63,592 bases of DNA, from the NCBI GenBank assembly GCA_009869945.1, contig WIXG01000402.1, positions 1 to 63,592 of the forward strand. Reading direction: 5' to 3'. The position numbers were made by a program, and so were the translations under genes. Below are positions 18,127-30,000 of this stretch, piece by piece. Source of the stretch: Mesaphorura yosii (taxonomy: Eukaryota; Arthropoda; Collembola; Poduromorpha; Tullbergiidae). The first letter of the stretch is position 1. Each line of letters opens with the position of its first letter. The notes under the pieces were generated by a model. It made no database searches. It was not told the origin of the DNA and was given only the letters and a program-made list of their open reading frames with translations.

Positions 18127-19077
18127 CGATGAAGTCGACTCGACGAATGTGAAATGAGCGACTGCTGGCTGGCATTTAATCAGATTTCCTCCACTTCCGC
18201 CAGTGTCAACGGCCGGATTGAGGATTTGAATGGTTAAATTACATTAAATATGCGAAATGCGAGAGAATTCCTCTCTTAAGAGTTGAGAACAAAGTGATTT
18301 CACGGTGCATAATTTTAATTGTCGCGTAATTCAATGCCAGCTGTCTCGTTTTGCTTCTCAACTTGAATTCACAGCTTGAAATCGGATCTTCTTCGTTTCT
18401 GATGCTGATGCGAGGAAACATGCAAAGAACTCATAAAATTGAAGATTTTCTGTTCGTGCTCATCTGTTGATTCTGCTGCGTTGCGTATCTCACGCACATG
18501 CTTTTAGCTTTTAGTATCATTAGCATTACCCATGACCATGATCTCAGTCCATCGCGTAGTGAATAGAACAGGTACTCTCACTCTTACTGTCTCTTTGCTT
18601 TGGCTATGCATGCGTTTTCATTGTTGTGCAACAATACAACTGTAATAATGTAATATAAATCTCTCAGAATCAGCACAGTGCATTGCATTTAGCACCCGAA
18701 CAGATGTTGGATTTAAATCTGTGTAGGTCTGACTCTCAGCTCGAACGGATCGTGCGAACGCGAATTGCTTGCAAACTGCGAATGCCAATTTTGTCGTGCA
18801 TCCTTTTACGGTCATTGCTTTCTGATTTCAGTTCGCGTCGTAATGCAAAACTCGAACTCGCTGTCGTGTTACTCGCAATTTGCGAGTTAGTTTCATTTCA
18901 TGTGCTCCGTGCAATTGGTGATTATAATATAATTGTTCACGTCCGTAGTCGTAGTCGTTAGTCACTCGTGTTCAGCGTTACCCCCTCAATAATGCGAATT
19001 AATTCTGTGCAGTATCGTTGTAGTTCTTAGTTGTATTTAGCCATTTCCTTAGTCGAGTTAAGGTCAGTGGCTCCAGA
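18127..19077. other. intergenic, no gene seen
   Basis: 3' flank of the tetraspanin gene and 5' flank of the GalNAc-transferase gene, which are in tandem. A 92-codon plus-strand frame near 18.7-18.96 kb has no recognisable motif and probably lies in the upstream or 5' untranslated region. Confidence 0.5.
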
Positions 19078-21707
19078 ATGCGGTTCCGGAGTCTCCTGAT
19101 ACGCAGACGGCGTATCATCATATTCTATCTCCTCGTCTGTTTTGTGCTGTGCACATTCTGCCTCGTCCTGGTGGTGCTCCTGCAGCCGAATAGGTTAATC
19201 AGTACTTACACGCGTGGCAGCAGTGCTGGCTACGTGTACTACACGAATAAATTGCACAAGCGGAATGTGCTGCTGGATTCTTACGGACAGGAGCATCCAC
19301 TGAGCCTGAGTAATGGTCACAACTCTCCACCGGCATCCGCTGGAGCCTCGGCGTCAGCGCCTAATCAAGACATCCACGTCGTGATCGGCTACTATCAGGG
19401 CAATGACTTTCCATGGCTGCAGAGCGAAAACTTAACCGAAGGTAATACTAAAAGGATTAAGCCATTGAGGGTTTGCGAGAGTTGAATGCAGTCTGCATCT
19501 GCCTGCACTCTTCCAGAGATCCTCAACACAAACATGTACGCGCCCGACCCGGAGGCTGGTGCCAACGGCGACCCGGTCTTCATACCATCTTTCGAAGCCA
19601 CGAAGAGAGCCAAACTTCACCAAATCAATCGCTTTAATCTGCTGGCGAGCGATCGGATTCCAATTAATCGAACTTTGCCGGACGTTCGCAGGGCGCAGTG
19701 CCTTCAGAAGCCTTATTACAAGGAATCGCATCGGGCAAAGCTGCCGAGTACATCCATAATCATTGTTTTCCATAACGAAGCGTGGTCGACGCTCCTTCGC
19801 ACAGTGCACAGTGTAATTGATCGTTCTCCAGTGGAGCTGCTCGCAGAAATTATCCTCGTCGACGATGCTAGTCAACGGACGTTTCTGAGAGAGCCTCTCG
19901 AGAAGTACGTGGCAGAGTTGCGCGTGCCCGTGCAACTGCTACGATCTCAAGAACGCGTCGGTCTCATAAAAGCCAGGCTGCTGGGCGCAGAAATCGCCAA
20001 AGGCCGAGTCCTAACATTTCTCGACGCTCACTGCGAAGTGACGGCTGGCTGGCTGGAGCCGTTGCTCGCCCGAATCTCTCAGAATCACAAGTACATTGTG
20101 AGCCCAGTGATTGATATAATCAACGACGAGACATTTCAGTACGTTCGCTCCTTCGAGCTTCATCAAGGCGCCTTCAATTGGGAACTTCACTTCAGGTGAG
20201 TGCAGTGCAGCATTGACAAATGCGAGCTAATCAAAGCGATTAATGTGGCGAATTAAGTTGTACTACAAGGTCCACTGTTCTATTCTCATCACAGGTGGTT
20301 CTCACTTCCGTCGGATGTCATTTCGACAAGAAAAGCAGACCCAACCCAGCCATTCGAGTAAGTCGGCCGTTATTGAATTTTTACAACAATGAATTGATTG
20401 AAAACCATGTCAAATCACGACAGGCGGCGGCCTGAGCCTGTATTTTATCAAAAATGAATGTGGCTAGACTTTAAAGATGAGCTTACTTCGCTTTTGAGTA
20501 GGGATGTGACGGAAATCATTTTTTGCGACTGAGCTTATTGTAGCAAATCGTGTCCCATTTGTCCTGCGTATTTGTGTTCCAAATTAGCTGGGACAAGCGT
20601 GCACAAATAACAACGTTCAAAGCAGTAAATGAAATGTCAACTTTCGTTGCTTCTCGTTACTTTTCAGGACGCCTGTCATGGCAGGAGGTCTGTTTTCAAT
20701 TGACAAAGCATTCTTCTACGAACTCGGCGCATACGACGCGGACATGAAGATTTGGGGCGGCGAGAACCTCGAAATATCCTTCAGGGTAAGTGAACTAAAG
20801 GCGTTGCATTGGAATTGTTTTAGCACAAATTGTCTGCAAACAATAAATTCTTACTGGGCAAATTATTTCTAGTGAATTGTTCCCAGTCAATTGTTCCCAC
20901 ACATTTGTTTCAAACTCTGTACACATCAACTTTTGCTTCAGCTTTTGATGCTATTTCTCACGCTTCTTCCTTCTGTTTTAGGGTTGGATGTGCGGTGCTG
21001 TTCTCGAAATCCTGCCTTGCTCTCACGTTGGCCATTTATTCCGAAAATCGTCCCCGTACACATTTCCTGGCGGAGTTGGCGATGTCCTGAACGCAAACCT
21101 CGCCCGAGTCGCCCTCGTCTGGATGGATGAATGGAAGCATTTCTATTTCTCGCTCCACCCCGAAGTAGCAGCCCATTCCCACAACCAGTCCGTCGAGTCG
21201 CGTATACGCCTCCGATCTCGCATGAAATGCAAACCTTTCAGTTGGTACCTGGATAAGATTTGGCCCACGCACTTCTTTCCGGCACACGACCGATTCCTTG
21301 GCAAGATTCGCAATGTCAAGAACCACAAGTGTTTGCAGTCGCCATCACTGACCAAGGCCAAGTCCGTGACTCAGCCCTACGGTCAAGCCGCCGTGTCAGA
21401 GTGCATTTACGAAGTGTATGCGCCGCAACTGTTTGTCATGACTCCAGACTCGTACATCAAGACGGACGATGCAGTGTGTTTGGATGCCGTGCAGGTCGAA
21501 GACGGAGCGAGCGTCAGGATCATGGCGTGCAACAATCTTGCGAGGCAGCGATGGACGTACGACGAAGAGCGGAAGCACATTGTGCACACGGAGACTGGAA
21601 AATGCTTGGACATGGCCGCTACTGGCGTGTCACTCCAGTTGAGGTCCTGCAATTTGTTCAGTACGAGTCAGCAGTGGTTGCTGGAGGCTGTGCGATGGAA
21701 AAAATAA
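19078..21707 (+). CDS. polypeptide N-acetylgalactosaminyltransferase
   Basis: Five exons, 19078-19441, 19517-20195, 20295-20357, 20668-20785 and 20982-21707, give 649 residues. It starts mucin-type O-glycosylation by moving GalNAc from UDP-GalNAc to Ser/Thr in the Golgi. A basic N-terminus (RRRRIII) and one hydrophobic anchor ([20 protein letters not shown]) make a type II membrane protein. The catalytic domain shows [28 protein letters not shown], the metal-binding FLDAHCEV (a DxH motif, here with Ala), the Gal/GalNAcT motif [11 protein letters not shown] and [19 protein letters not shown]-terminal ricin-type lectin domain follows ([11 protein letters not shown], then a QQW near the end). 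AATAAA is at 21791-21796. The paralogue (PGANT/GALNT number) cannot be fixed by eye. Confidence 0.95.
20834..20910 (+). repeat. AATTGTTCC-type repeat, copy B (GALNT intron 4)
   Basis: Lies in the intron 20786-20981. It shows GCAAATTATTTCTAG, then AATTGTTCCCAG, CAATTGTTCCCAC and ACATTTG, matching copy C in the MOXD1-type gene almost base for base and copy A in unit structure. Confidence 0.6.
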
Positions 21708-21790
21708 GCGAGCAATGGCAATAACCTCATAATAACCTGTGATTCATAATTTATTAACCGACCTTTAACCAAATTGACTCGTATTCTTGA

Positions 21791-21796
21791 AATAAA
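21791..21796 (+). terminator. polyadenylation signal of the GalNAc-transferase gene
   Basis: AATAAA 84 bases after the stop codon. Confidence 0.7.
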
Positions 21797-21906
21797 AGAA
21801 TAGAAACCGAGAATGCTTGTACCTCAAATATGTGAATGTGGTAATTATTTGTGTTTTTCCTGTGTCGATTGCGCCAAGCCTAAGTCCGCTGTTTTATGCT
21901 GCGACC

Positions 21907-21928
21907 GAAGCCGCACGTGTGCGGCTTC
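21907..21928. repeat. 10-bp-arm palindrome with a CACGTG core
   Basis: GAAGCCGCAC and GTGCGGCTTC are perfect reverse complements separated by GT. The centre contains CACGTG, the canonical E-box hexamer. It lies between two convergent genes, so it could be a transcript hairpin, a bHLH site or chance. Confidence 0.5.
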
Positions 21929-22233
21929 AAAGATTAATCCACACTCCGTGCATTGATATTAACACGAATTCTCGTTCAGTTCGAAAGCAAATACAATGGA
22001 ATTTTATTGTGCTGCAGTTTTTAGCCCAATGAATTTCCAGGTAAATACGTATGTCAGGCGTGAACGAAGCGTTTACATAACTTAACCTAACTAGTAAGAA
22101 AAACTGAAAAAACGGAATAAACACAATCGAAAGGCACACTGAATAATGATCGAAAGTTTAAAGGAAATGAGAACGTAAAAGTAAGTAAAAAGCGTTCCGT
22201 TCAAGATGTCATTATATTTCTTATGAATCAGTT

Positions 22234-22936
22234 TTATGTGTCCTCGCACCACTTGTTTTCTTTGAGAATTTGCTCCTCTTCCTCCGGAGTGAAGTCGTTG
22301 ACGATGCCATACTTCTCGCGGCACTCCTCTGCAGTTTTCCCGCGCAGCGTATTTGCGACAGCCTTGCAAGTTAGGTTCAATAGTCCGTCGATATCCAAGT
22401 AGTTCGCTGCCTGAAGGAGACACAGAACACAGAAGAGCTCAGATTTAGAAGTTGAGATAAAAAATTAGATTGATGGTTACTATTATCAAAGAGGATCCCA
22501 CTTACCAAAACTAGTTCGAATAGAGTGTTTTCGTCAACCCTCAAGTAATCCGCATCCCATGCGGTGAAGAGCTTATCCTCACGATTGCTCTTGTAACTGT
22601 GCTCCTCTTCAGTCTCAACATCGTCCTTTATCATAAAATCCACGAATTAAGACTAAACTTCTTGGGCACGCGGCAGGATAGGACAGGTCAAAATATTTTG
22701 CTTCGAATCCTTACCTTATGGTGATTGCACCACTCGATGACTTTCGCCAGAGTTTTACCGTTGACATTTGGCAGTGGAATATTGACATCCTCGTTTTCCT
22801 CCACACCAAGATCGTCCAACATAGTCTTAAGTGTCTTCGAGCACTCAGCAACTTTGATATCCACCTCGAACTCTACTCCGTCGTTGCTGGTCAATTTCAC
22901 TTGCTTGTTAGTAGCAGTAGCAGTCGTAGTAGCCAT
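22234..22936 (-). CDS. SKP1: SKP1, SCF ubiquitin ligase adaptor
   Basis: Three phase-0 exons on the minus strand, 22715-22936, 22506-22625 and 22234-22410, encode 172 residues. After an Ala/Thr-rich start the BTB/POZ-fold core is clear ([45 protein letters not shown]). Then comes an acidic linker with [18 protein letters not shown], and the C-terminal helices that grip the F-box ([41 protein letters not shown] and the KENKWCED ending). SKP1 links CUL1 to F-box proteins; an F-box/LRR gene lies at 12.0-14.2 kb. Length is close to the usual 162 residues, and the match is strong through the whole protein. Confidence 0.96.
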
Positions 22937-24085
22937 TTTGAGATTTAATCAGTAAATGAGATGAAAGGATCCTACAGACATTGATACCATTTACCATACA
23001 CGTGATGCAATCACTAAATGCTTGGTTCTGTGAGTTTCTGCATCGTTAAAACTTACTTAACAAATTGAAGGTTCAGTTGAAGAGTTGAAGTAGCTCGAAA
23101 ATTATTCGATAAGAATAACTAATAATCAGTGAAGCAGCGTAAGCATAAATTGAAACAATTTTGCTAATGATTGCGAAACTTAGAAGCACCAGAGTAGAAA
23201 TTGGTCACTGGACGGATAATCACATAAATGCAGTGGAATGGAGTATGAAGTGAAAGGCTGAGGCGTTAATTCGAAGAATCTTATGGAACTGTGACTTAGA
23301 CGACTCTGTTAAAAGTTCTTCGAATGAAACCGGGTTAATTGCAAGCCGTCTACTGCTAATTTTCTTTGTCAAGAGCAGTGCATTCGAGACTCGTGTGCCA
23401 GCCAAACCGGTACGGTTTCAATCTGACTTTGTTTCGTGTTTCGTGAGCTGCTGCTTTGAAGAATTTCCGAAATACGAGTAAAAGGCATTGAGCGCCATCG
23501 CTCAACAAGCCAATGCTGCGTGTGCTTTGCTTGAAAGCCAACACATACTTTTGTAATGCAGTTACATAACGAAAAGCATCTCACAGCAAGCAAGCAGGTA
23601 AAGACTGAAAGAAGCATGCTGCAAGCAACGCAGCGTAGCAGCAGCAGCAAAGCGAGCGTCTCTTTGACTTGACTTGAGTTTCAACGAAAGGACGATCTGA
23701 AAATGCGAGCAGCAAATGTGAGTGGCAATGGGAAAATCATACTATGGGATTACAGCAGACAATTTTACACGTATATTTGCCCTGCCGTTTCCTTACAAGT
23801 GGTTTAAGTCGGACGATTAGTGTTTTTCAGTGAAAATTAAACTAAGCAGCCACATTCCCCACGGCGAACGCTAATTTCATCCAGGAACTCGGAAACTGAC
23901 CGCCCGAGTGGACTTGACAAAGGTAAGCCCTGCACTCGACCTAGACCGGCATCAGCGGAGGCAAGAGCGCGAAGCATTGTAGTTAATTGTGGGGTCACGT
24001 GATACCGAAATCCGAACAAAGTGTCAACATTGTGTTTTGCAGATCTGAGCGGTTCCAGGGCGTAGGTTAGACGCAGGAGTCGGAG
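22937..24085. other. divergent SKP1-BPTF upstream region with BPTF 5' UTR intron
   Basis: A probable BPTF noncoding first exon ends at an AAAG|GTAAGC donor near 23921, and its acceptor TTTTGCAG lies at about 24035-24042, 44 bases before the BPTF start codon. Short frames on the minus strand near 23.2-23.65 kb look spurious. Confidence 0.5.
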
Positions 24086-27000
24086 ATGGCTGATGACGGG
24101 GGTTTGGATTCGACTCCGGTCGTTGGTCGACGAGTCACTCGCCAGTCAACACGGCGGGTATCAGCTGTGGACACTGAGAAAGAAAACCCGTACAGAAAAC
24201 CGACCTACCAGCCTCATGGAAATGGCGAGAGCAGCAACGATTCTTCAAAGTCAAATACGTCGTCATCACACAACCAGACGGGGCGTGGACGAGGTCGAGG
24301 ACGGCAGTCCACTCCGGCAGCCGTCGCCACTCCTCCCCATCAAACATCAACTCCGACAAGAGGTCGGGGACGAGGCGGCGCACGAGGTGGTGGATCAACC
24401 AGGGGATCTGCAGCCAAACGACCAGGACGCCCTGAATGCTTAGCACCAAGCAGTAGCCGAAAAAAGAAAAAGAAGCGAAAGAGCTACTACACTACAACTG
24501 ATTACCATTATGGAAGTGATTTCGAAGAGGAGGAAGAGGAAGAGTTACCCGAAGAAGATGACGAAGAGGAGCTGGAGGAGGAACGTAAGTTTGAAGCTCC
24601 ACCAAATTATTATACGGATTAAGCGAGGTTCGAGGTAGTAAGTAATAATATTAACTTCTGTCTCCCGTCCGTGTGTAGCTCCTTCGCCGTCGGTATCATC
24701 TCTTGACGATGATTTGGACATGGATCTTGACGACAGTTCATCTTCAGGAGTCCCTAACAGTTCAGCTCCAGAACCAATTTACGTGCCTCCTGCCATTCCA
24801 ACCGAGAATCTGAACCTTCCCAAGTCAAGTGAAGACCTGTTAATTGACAAAGATCTCGTCATACGTGCTCTGGCTATTTACGAACCACTGCGCCGATTTT
24901 CTAACCTCGTCCGCCTCACACAATTCCGCTTCGAAGAATTTTGTGGCTCAATATCAAGCACAGATGAACAAAACGTTCTATTTGTCGAGATTCACATACA
25001 ATTGTTGAAAGCACTCCTGCGAGAAGACGACGTCCTGTCCACAACTTTCGGTCCGCCGGAGCTCAAAGACTCAATTCAGTCAATATTTTACTTTATCGAC
25101 CCACTAACGTGGCCTGAGGCGTTGCGGACGTATCTCGAATCTGATCCCAGTTTTGAAGCGCCCGAAATTCCAGCAGAGTATCCTTTTGTATCAGTGGAAA
25201 AGAGGATTGACATTTTGACCATACTTGTCAATCAATTCCTGGCCACTACTCCGGTTCGAGATTCTCTCAGCACAGAGGTCATTAAGCACGAGGATCATTG
25301 TAGAGCTTGTGCACGACTCGGGGAGCTCATTTGCTGTGAGACGTGTCCGGCCGTGTACCATCTGGAGTGCATCGAGACGGCACTCAAGAAAGATTGGGAC
25401 TCTGGCAATCCACCGGAACAGTGGAAGTGTGGAATTTGCAAGAAAGATGAGGTAAGAAAGTTAAATCCTTCAAAATCTTGATAACTCGACCAAAATTGGT
25501 AAATTGAAATTGATTTCTTTCTGTTCTTCGCAGCTGACTGGAACCGTCGATTGCATTTCAGAGTTGGAGTCAGCCGGTCTTCTTATTCGCCAGGAAAAAT
25601 TGGGATACGACCGTCATGGGCGCAAGTATTGGTTTATGGCTCGTCGCATTGTTGTTGAATCGGACACGGAATGTTGGTACTACACAACACGCAAGCAGTT
25701 GAACGAACTGATTTACTGCCTGTCAGGCGAGACGTACGAAGTGGATCTGTTAAACACGATTGAGAACAATAGAGAAGAAATTGAACGGCAAATGGAGGTC
25801 ACGGAAGAGTTAACACGAGTTGGTGCTGCACATCGGAGGACGTGGCTCGAGATTGAAGATATTGCGATTGACAGACTCAACGAAGAGCGCGTGGCGATCG
25901 TAGAGCAAGAGAAGGCTGAACAAGAGCGTGAGCTGAAGGAGGAGGCGGAAAAATTGGCTAAAATTGAGGAAGAGAAACAGCGTGCTGAGGAAGACAAGCG
26001 CAGAAAGGAGGAAGATGAACGGAGAAGGATCAGAGAGGAAAGACTGGCCAAGCGTAATGAGGAGAAGGCGAGGATGATGGAGGAGGGCGAATTAGCTGAG
26101 ATTAACGATATGATTCGAGACCAGGAACTCGCAGAAGCAGCTGAACGAGAACGCGAAGCAGCAGAGGCCGCCCAGAAGAAGGCAGATGAGGAAGCTGCAG
26201 CTGCACAGAAAATAAAGGAAGAAAAAGAAAGCCAGGAAAAGGAGGCAGCAGCATCTGGCGAGATTAAAACAGAAAATGGCGTGGAGGCTTCGGGTTCAGG
26301 AGCAGTAGGCGAAGGGTCGAAAAGTCCGAAGAAGGAGACGGACGATCCTTCAAACACGTCGTCCGCACCGGACACGCCAACGAGAAAACCTTCCACCAAA
26401 TCCACACTAACAAGCCTCATTGCCCAGGAGTCCGACCGAACCACGCGGTTAAAGTCACATCCACCCTTCAAATTGGGCCAGGCTCCGATAAGTTACACGA
26501 ATTTTTACAGCAGTGATCCTCTCGCGCTGTCAAAGCACCAGCACCAGGAAGAGCGAGATCGAAAACGGTACACATCCCACAAATTCAGCCTCACAACGGC
26601 CAGTGACTTTAAATGGTTCGGCTCTTTGCACGGAAACCGAGATCAACTCCAACAAACCCTGCGGGCAACGCTGCTGACTCTTGAGGCGATGCTTCCCACG
26701 ACACTTCTGCATGTAAACTGGAGTTTCCTCCGTCGTACGTGGATGCTTAACAAAGAATTCAAAAGCATGATGCTGGAACTTATCGACTGCCTACGGCAAT
26801 GTCTTTTCAACCCGGTCTGGCTTGACCAAGCTGGTCACCTGTACATGAAGCGAGTGAGCGCGATGGAGCGCGAGGAGAAAAAGAAGTGGGAGAAGATTGA
26901 CAAGAAGAGGTCGGAGGACGAAGAGGAAAGATTTCGATACATGGGCATCGTTAATTACAGTCTTCCGATAAAGCATCAGGTGAGTTGCAAGAATCTGCTC

Positions 27001-30000
27001 ATGTGTCAGTCATGCCAGTGTAAAGAAAATTATTTTCATCAACTCTTCTATTCGCTCTTAACAGGTCTTCAAGCAAAAAGGCGAAGAATACCGAATTCAT
27101 GGGCAGTACGGCTGGATTTGGCACTCTGCTCTTCGACCCAAGCCTGCAACTGGAACATCGCTCAAACTTGTCCCACTGTCAGCCGGTCCCCAGAAGCACG
27201 TCATTCAAGTCAAGGCAGATAACGGAGTGGTGAAGACAATGCTCATCGAGCCCAGCGTCTACAACAAACTTATGGCCAAGCGAGGTCCTGGTGAGTGTGG
27301 TGAACCAACGGGAATCCGGTATGATCATGTACGACTCGCCGACGGACGCGTTGTTCCGTACGGAAGGCACACAAGGGCAAAGGTTGAAAACGTCGACAAA
27401 ATAGTGGGAGAAGTCATCGACTGCTTATTGGATAGCGTGGAAGAAGAAGAAGAAGACGTGAATCCTTCAGGAGAAGTGTTGGCCAGCACCAGCACACCTT
27501 CTGAGGGCACATTGGCGATTTCACATCGCATCAACACGACGCCCATCGACGTATCCCGCGGTCTTGTTCTTGCCAATCGCGTGCAGTTCCCCAAAATCGC
27601 CCACGGAGCTCCAGTCTGCGATGGACTGCTGGGTCGTCGCCTCCGAGCCGGTGCAGCTGAAGAGAAGGAGCTGCTCCGCAAGTATGGAGTCACAAACATA
27701 AGGAGCTGTTACAGTTACAGCTGCAAAGCTCGAACTGGAGCGGGAGCGTGCTACAGTCCGTCCTGCACTCCGGGCAAGGTCGCACTCTCCAAGCAAATAC
27801 GTGAGGAGAAGCACTACACTACGGGTGACACTAGCCTGCAAATTAGTCTAAAGAAGGCCGTACTTCCACCGAAGGGACCGCCAAACCAAGCAGGCAACAC
27901 AAAACCGATACGCGTAAGTCCAACATTCGCCACGTCGCAGGGTCGATCCATTTTTGTACTGGCTCGTTGGGAACTGCGGAAGCTCGCTCGGAGTGGCGGT
28001 CGCATTTGGACTCCGCCGGGATTCAGCTCTGTCAAGACGTGGGGACCATATCCTTGCGGACGTCCGAATTTCAGGACAGCGTGGTTCTGGCGAACAGTGA
28101 CCGGGCAAGGGCTTGGTGCCATGGCACTGCAACTTCGTATTTTGTGGGCTTGCATTCGTTGGGACGATTTACAAGCCAAACCGCCCTTGGAAGGCAAAAG
28201 TCAAATCACGACAGACACAGAAATCATTACATATGAGATTCTTGGACACCGCATTGTTGGTCGATTCATGGAGCGAGTGCAGTATCTTCGTAAGAAACAC
28301 ATCATGCCCATCGACGGTGCGCCCAGTGTGAAGACGGTGGTGGTCAAGGACACGAGCCCGAACACGCCAACAAGCTCAAGACATGGACTTCGAAAGCGTA
28401 AGCGGCTGCAATCTCCCTCGTCACCGAATCCCAGTGTCCTAGAAGAGTGGGTCGACGAAGACAAGCTGGAGCTGTGGGAGATTCGATACTACGGCGAACG
28501 CAAGCAGACTCGAGCCAGGTCCGGCCTCACTCCGAACCGCCCGGATAAGTACGATCCTAGTCCCGCAAACACTCCTCCAGTGCGAGAGACTCCGCCAGGA
28601 GGCACGAAGCGAATTCTCGACCATGCTGCAGTGGCAGAAGTGCTCGACAACAAAGTGCAGCACATCAGTAAGAGGAACCACGCCAAACAAGACAAAGACG
28701 CGCGTCCGGAGGCAAGAGATACGATTCCGGCGCCGAAGGAACCTACAGCGAGCGAGCTTCTTCAGCAAAGCATCGCAGCACGCGCCTTCTGCACGCCGGA
28801 GGGGGCGAAGGCAGCAGCGAAAACGGTCGCTGGAAAAAAGTTTTTCGTATCCAAAGCAAAAGAGGCTGCAGCAGCACAAGCACAGGCACAAGGCGCAGCG
28901 ACGCCCGTTCCTGCGACGAACGTTCAGCCTGCTGGGCCAACACAAATGACCAACATAAATTTGACCAGCGCAACAACCGGACAAACAACGAGGCTGACCG
29001 TGTTCAAGGGCGAGGATGGACGACTGCAGATAAAAGGACTGCTTCCGGGTCAGCATTGCTACCAGACTGCAGACGGACGTCTGCACATCGTCGGCAACCC
29101 TCACCCTCAGCCTTCCAGGATGCCTCTGCCTGGCGAGCAGCAGAAAGCGGTTCCAGTGTCTATGATCATGGGCACAGCAGCAGCGACGGCAAATCCGTCG
29201 AGCGGGACTCTTTCGACAACGACACCTCGAGCCTTGACTGCTGCTGCTTCAATGTCTCAAGCACAAACTCCTCGTCTCGTCTCCATCGCAAGTGCAGGTG
29301 CACAGCCTCGCCTTGTAGCTCTGACACCGAACAACGCTCCTCGTTTGATGAATCCAGGCGCGGTTGGACAGCCACGCCAAATCGCTGTTTCGGTTCCCGG
29401 ACTGCAACAACAGCAGCGCCTGCTTGTCACCAACGCTGCCGGCCAGCAGCAAATCATTCTTGCGGGAGGTCAGCCACTTGTGATTCGTACTCAAGCACCT
29501 ACACAAGGCCAAGCACAGCAGCAACAGCAGCTTCTTCCCATCTCGATTGTGTCACCAAGCAAGCAGCAACCGCAGCAGCAGCAGTTCAGAGTCGTGGTGG
29601 GCTCAGATGGCACACAGTATTTCCAGCAAACTCCATCACCCGCAGTTGCAACCACGGCGGGCGCACCGACCATCGTACGCCGCCAGATTCAATTGCCAAG
29701 TGGTCAAATTGTGCATGTGCAAGCTACAGCACCTCAACAGTCTGTTGCTATTGCTAGCAAGTCTCCGGCGGGCACTCCAACGGCAGCATCAGCATCATCG
29801 GCGCCCGGAGTTTCAGCAGCCGCAACGTCAACGGTGGTGATCCCTCACCCAGCCACGCTTTCTCTGCAACGTCCTCCTCTTGTCGTGCGGATGCCAAACG
29901 CAAATCTTCCTCCACCGCCGGCACTTGTCCCGCCTTCGAACGCCAGTGCCCTTTCTCAGCAGCAGCAACGGCCGTTGATTCTTCGCAGAATGATGCGACC

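Larger units (their letters stand above)
21708..22233. other. convergent 3' flanks of GALNT and SKP1 genes
   Basis: Holds the GALNT AATAAA (21791-21796) and a near-perfect palindrome at 21907-21928. No gene seen. Confidence 0.6.

Noticed and set aside
25713..26471. 252-codon minus-strand frame inside BPTF exon 3, Ser-rich
   Set aside because: It mirrors the Glu/Lys/Arg-rich coiled coil of BPTF; the Ser richness is the complement of that codon use.
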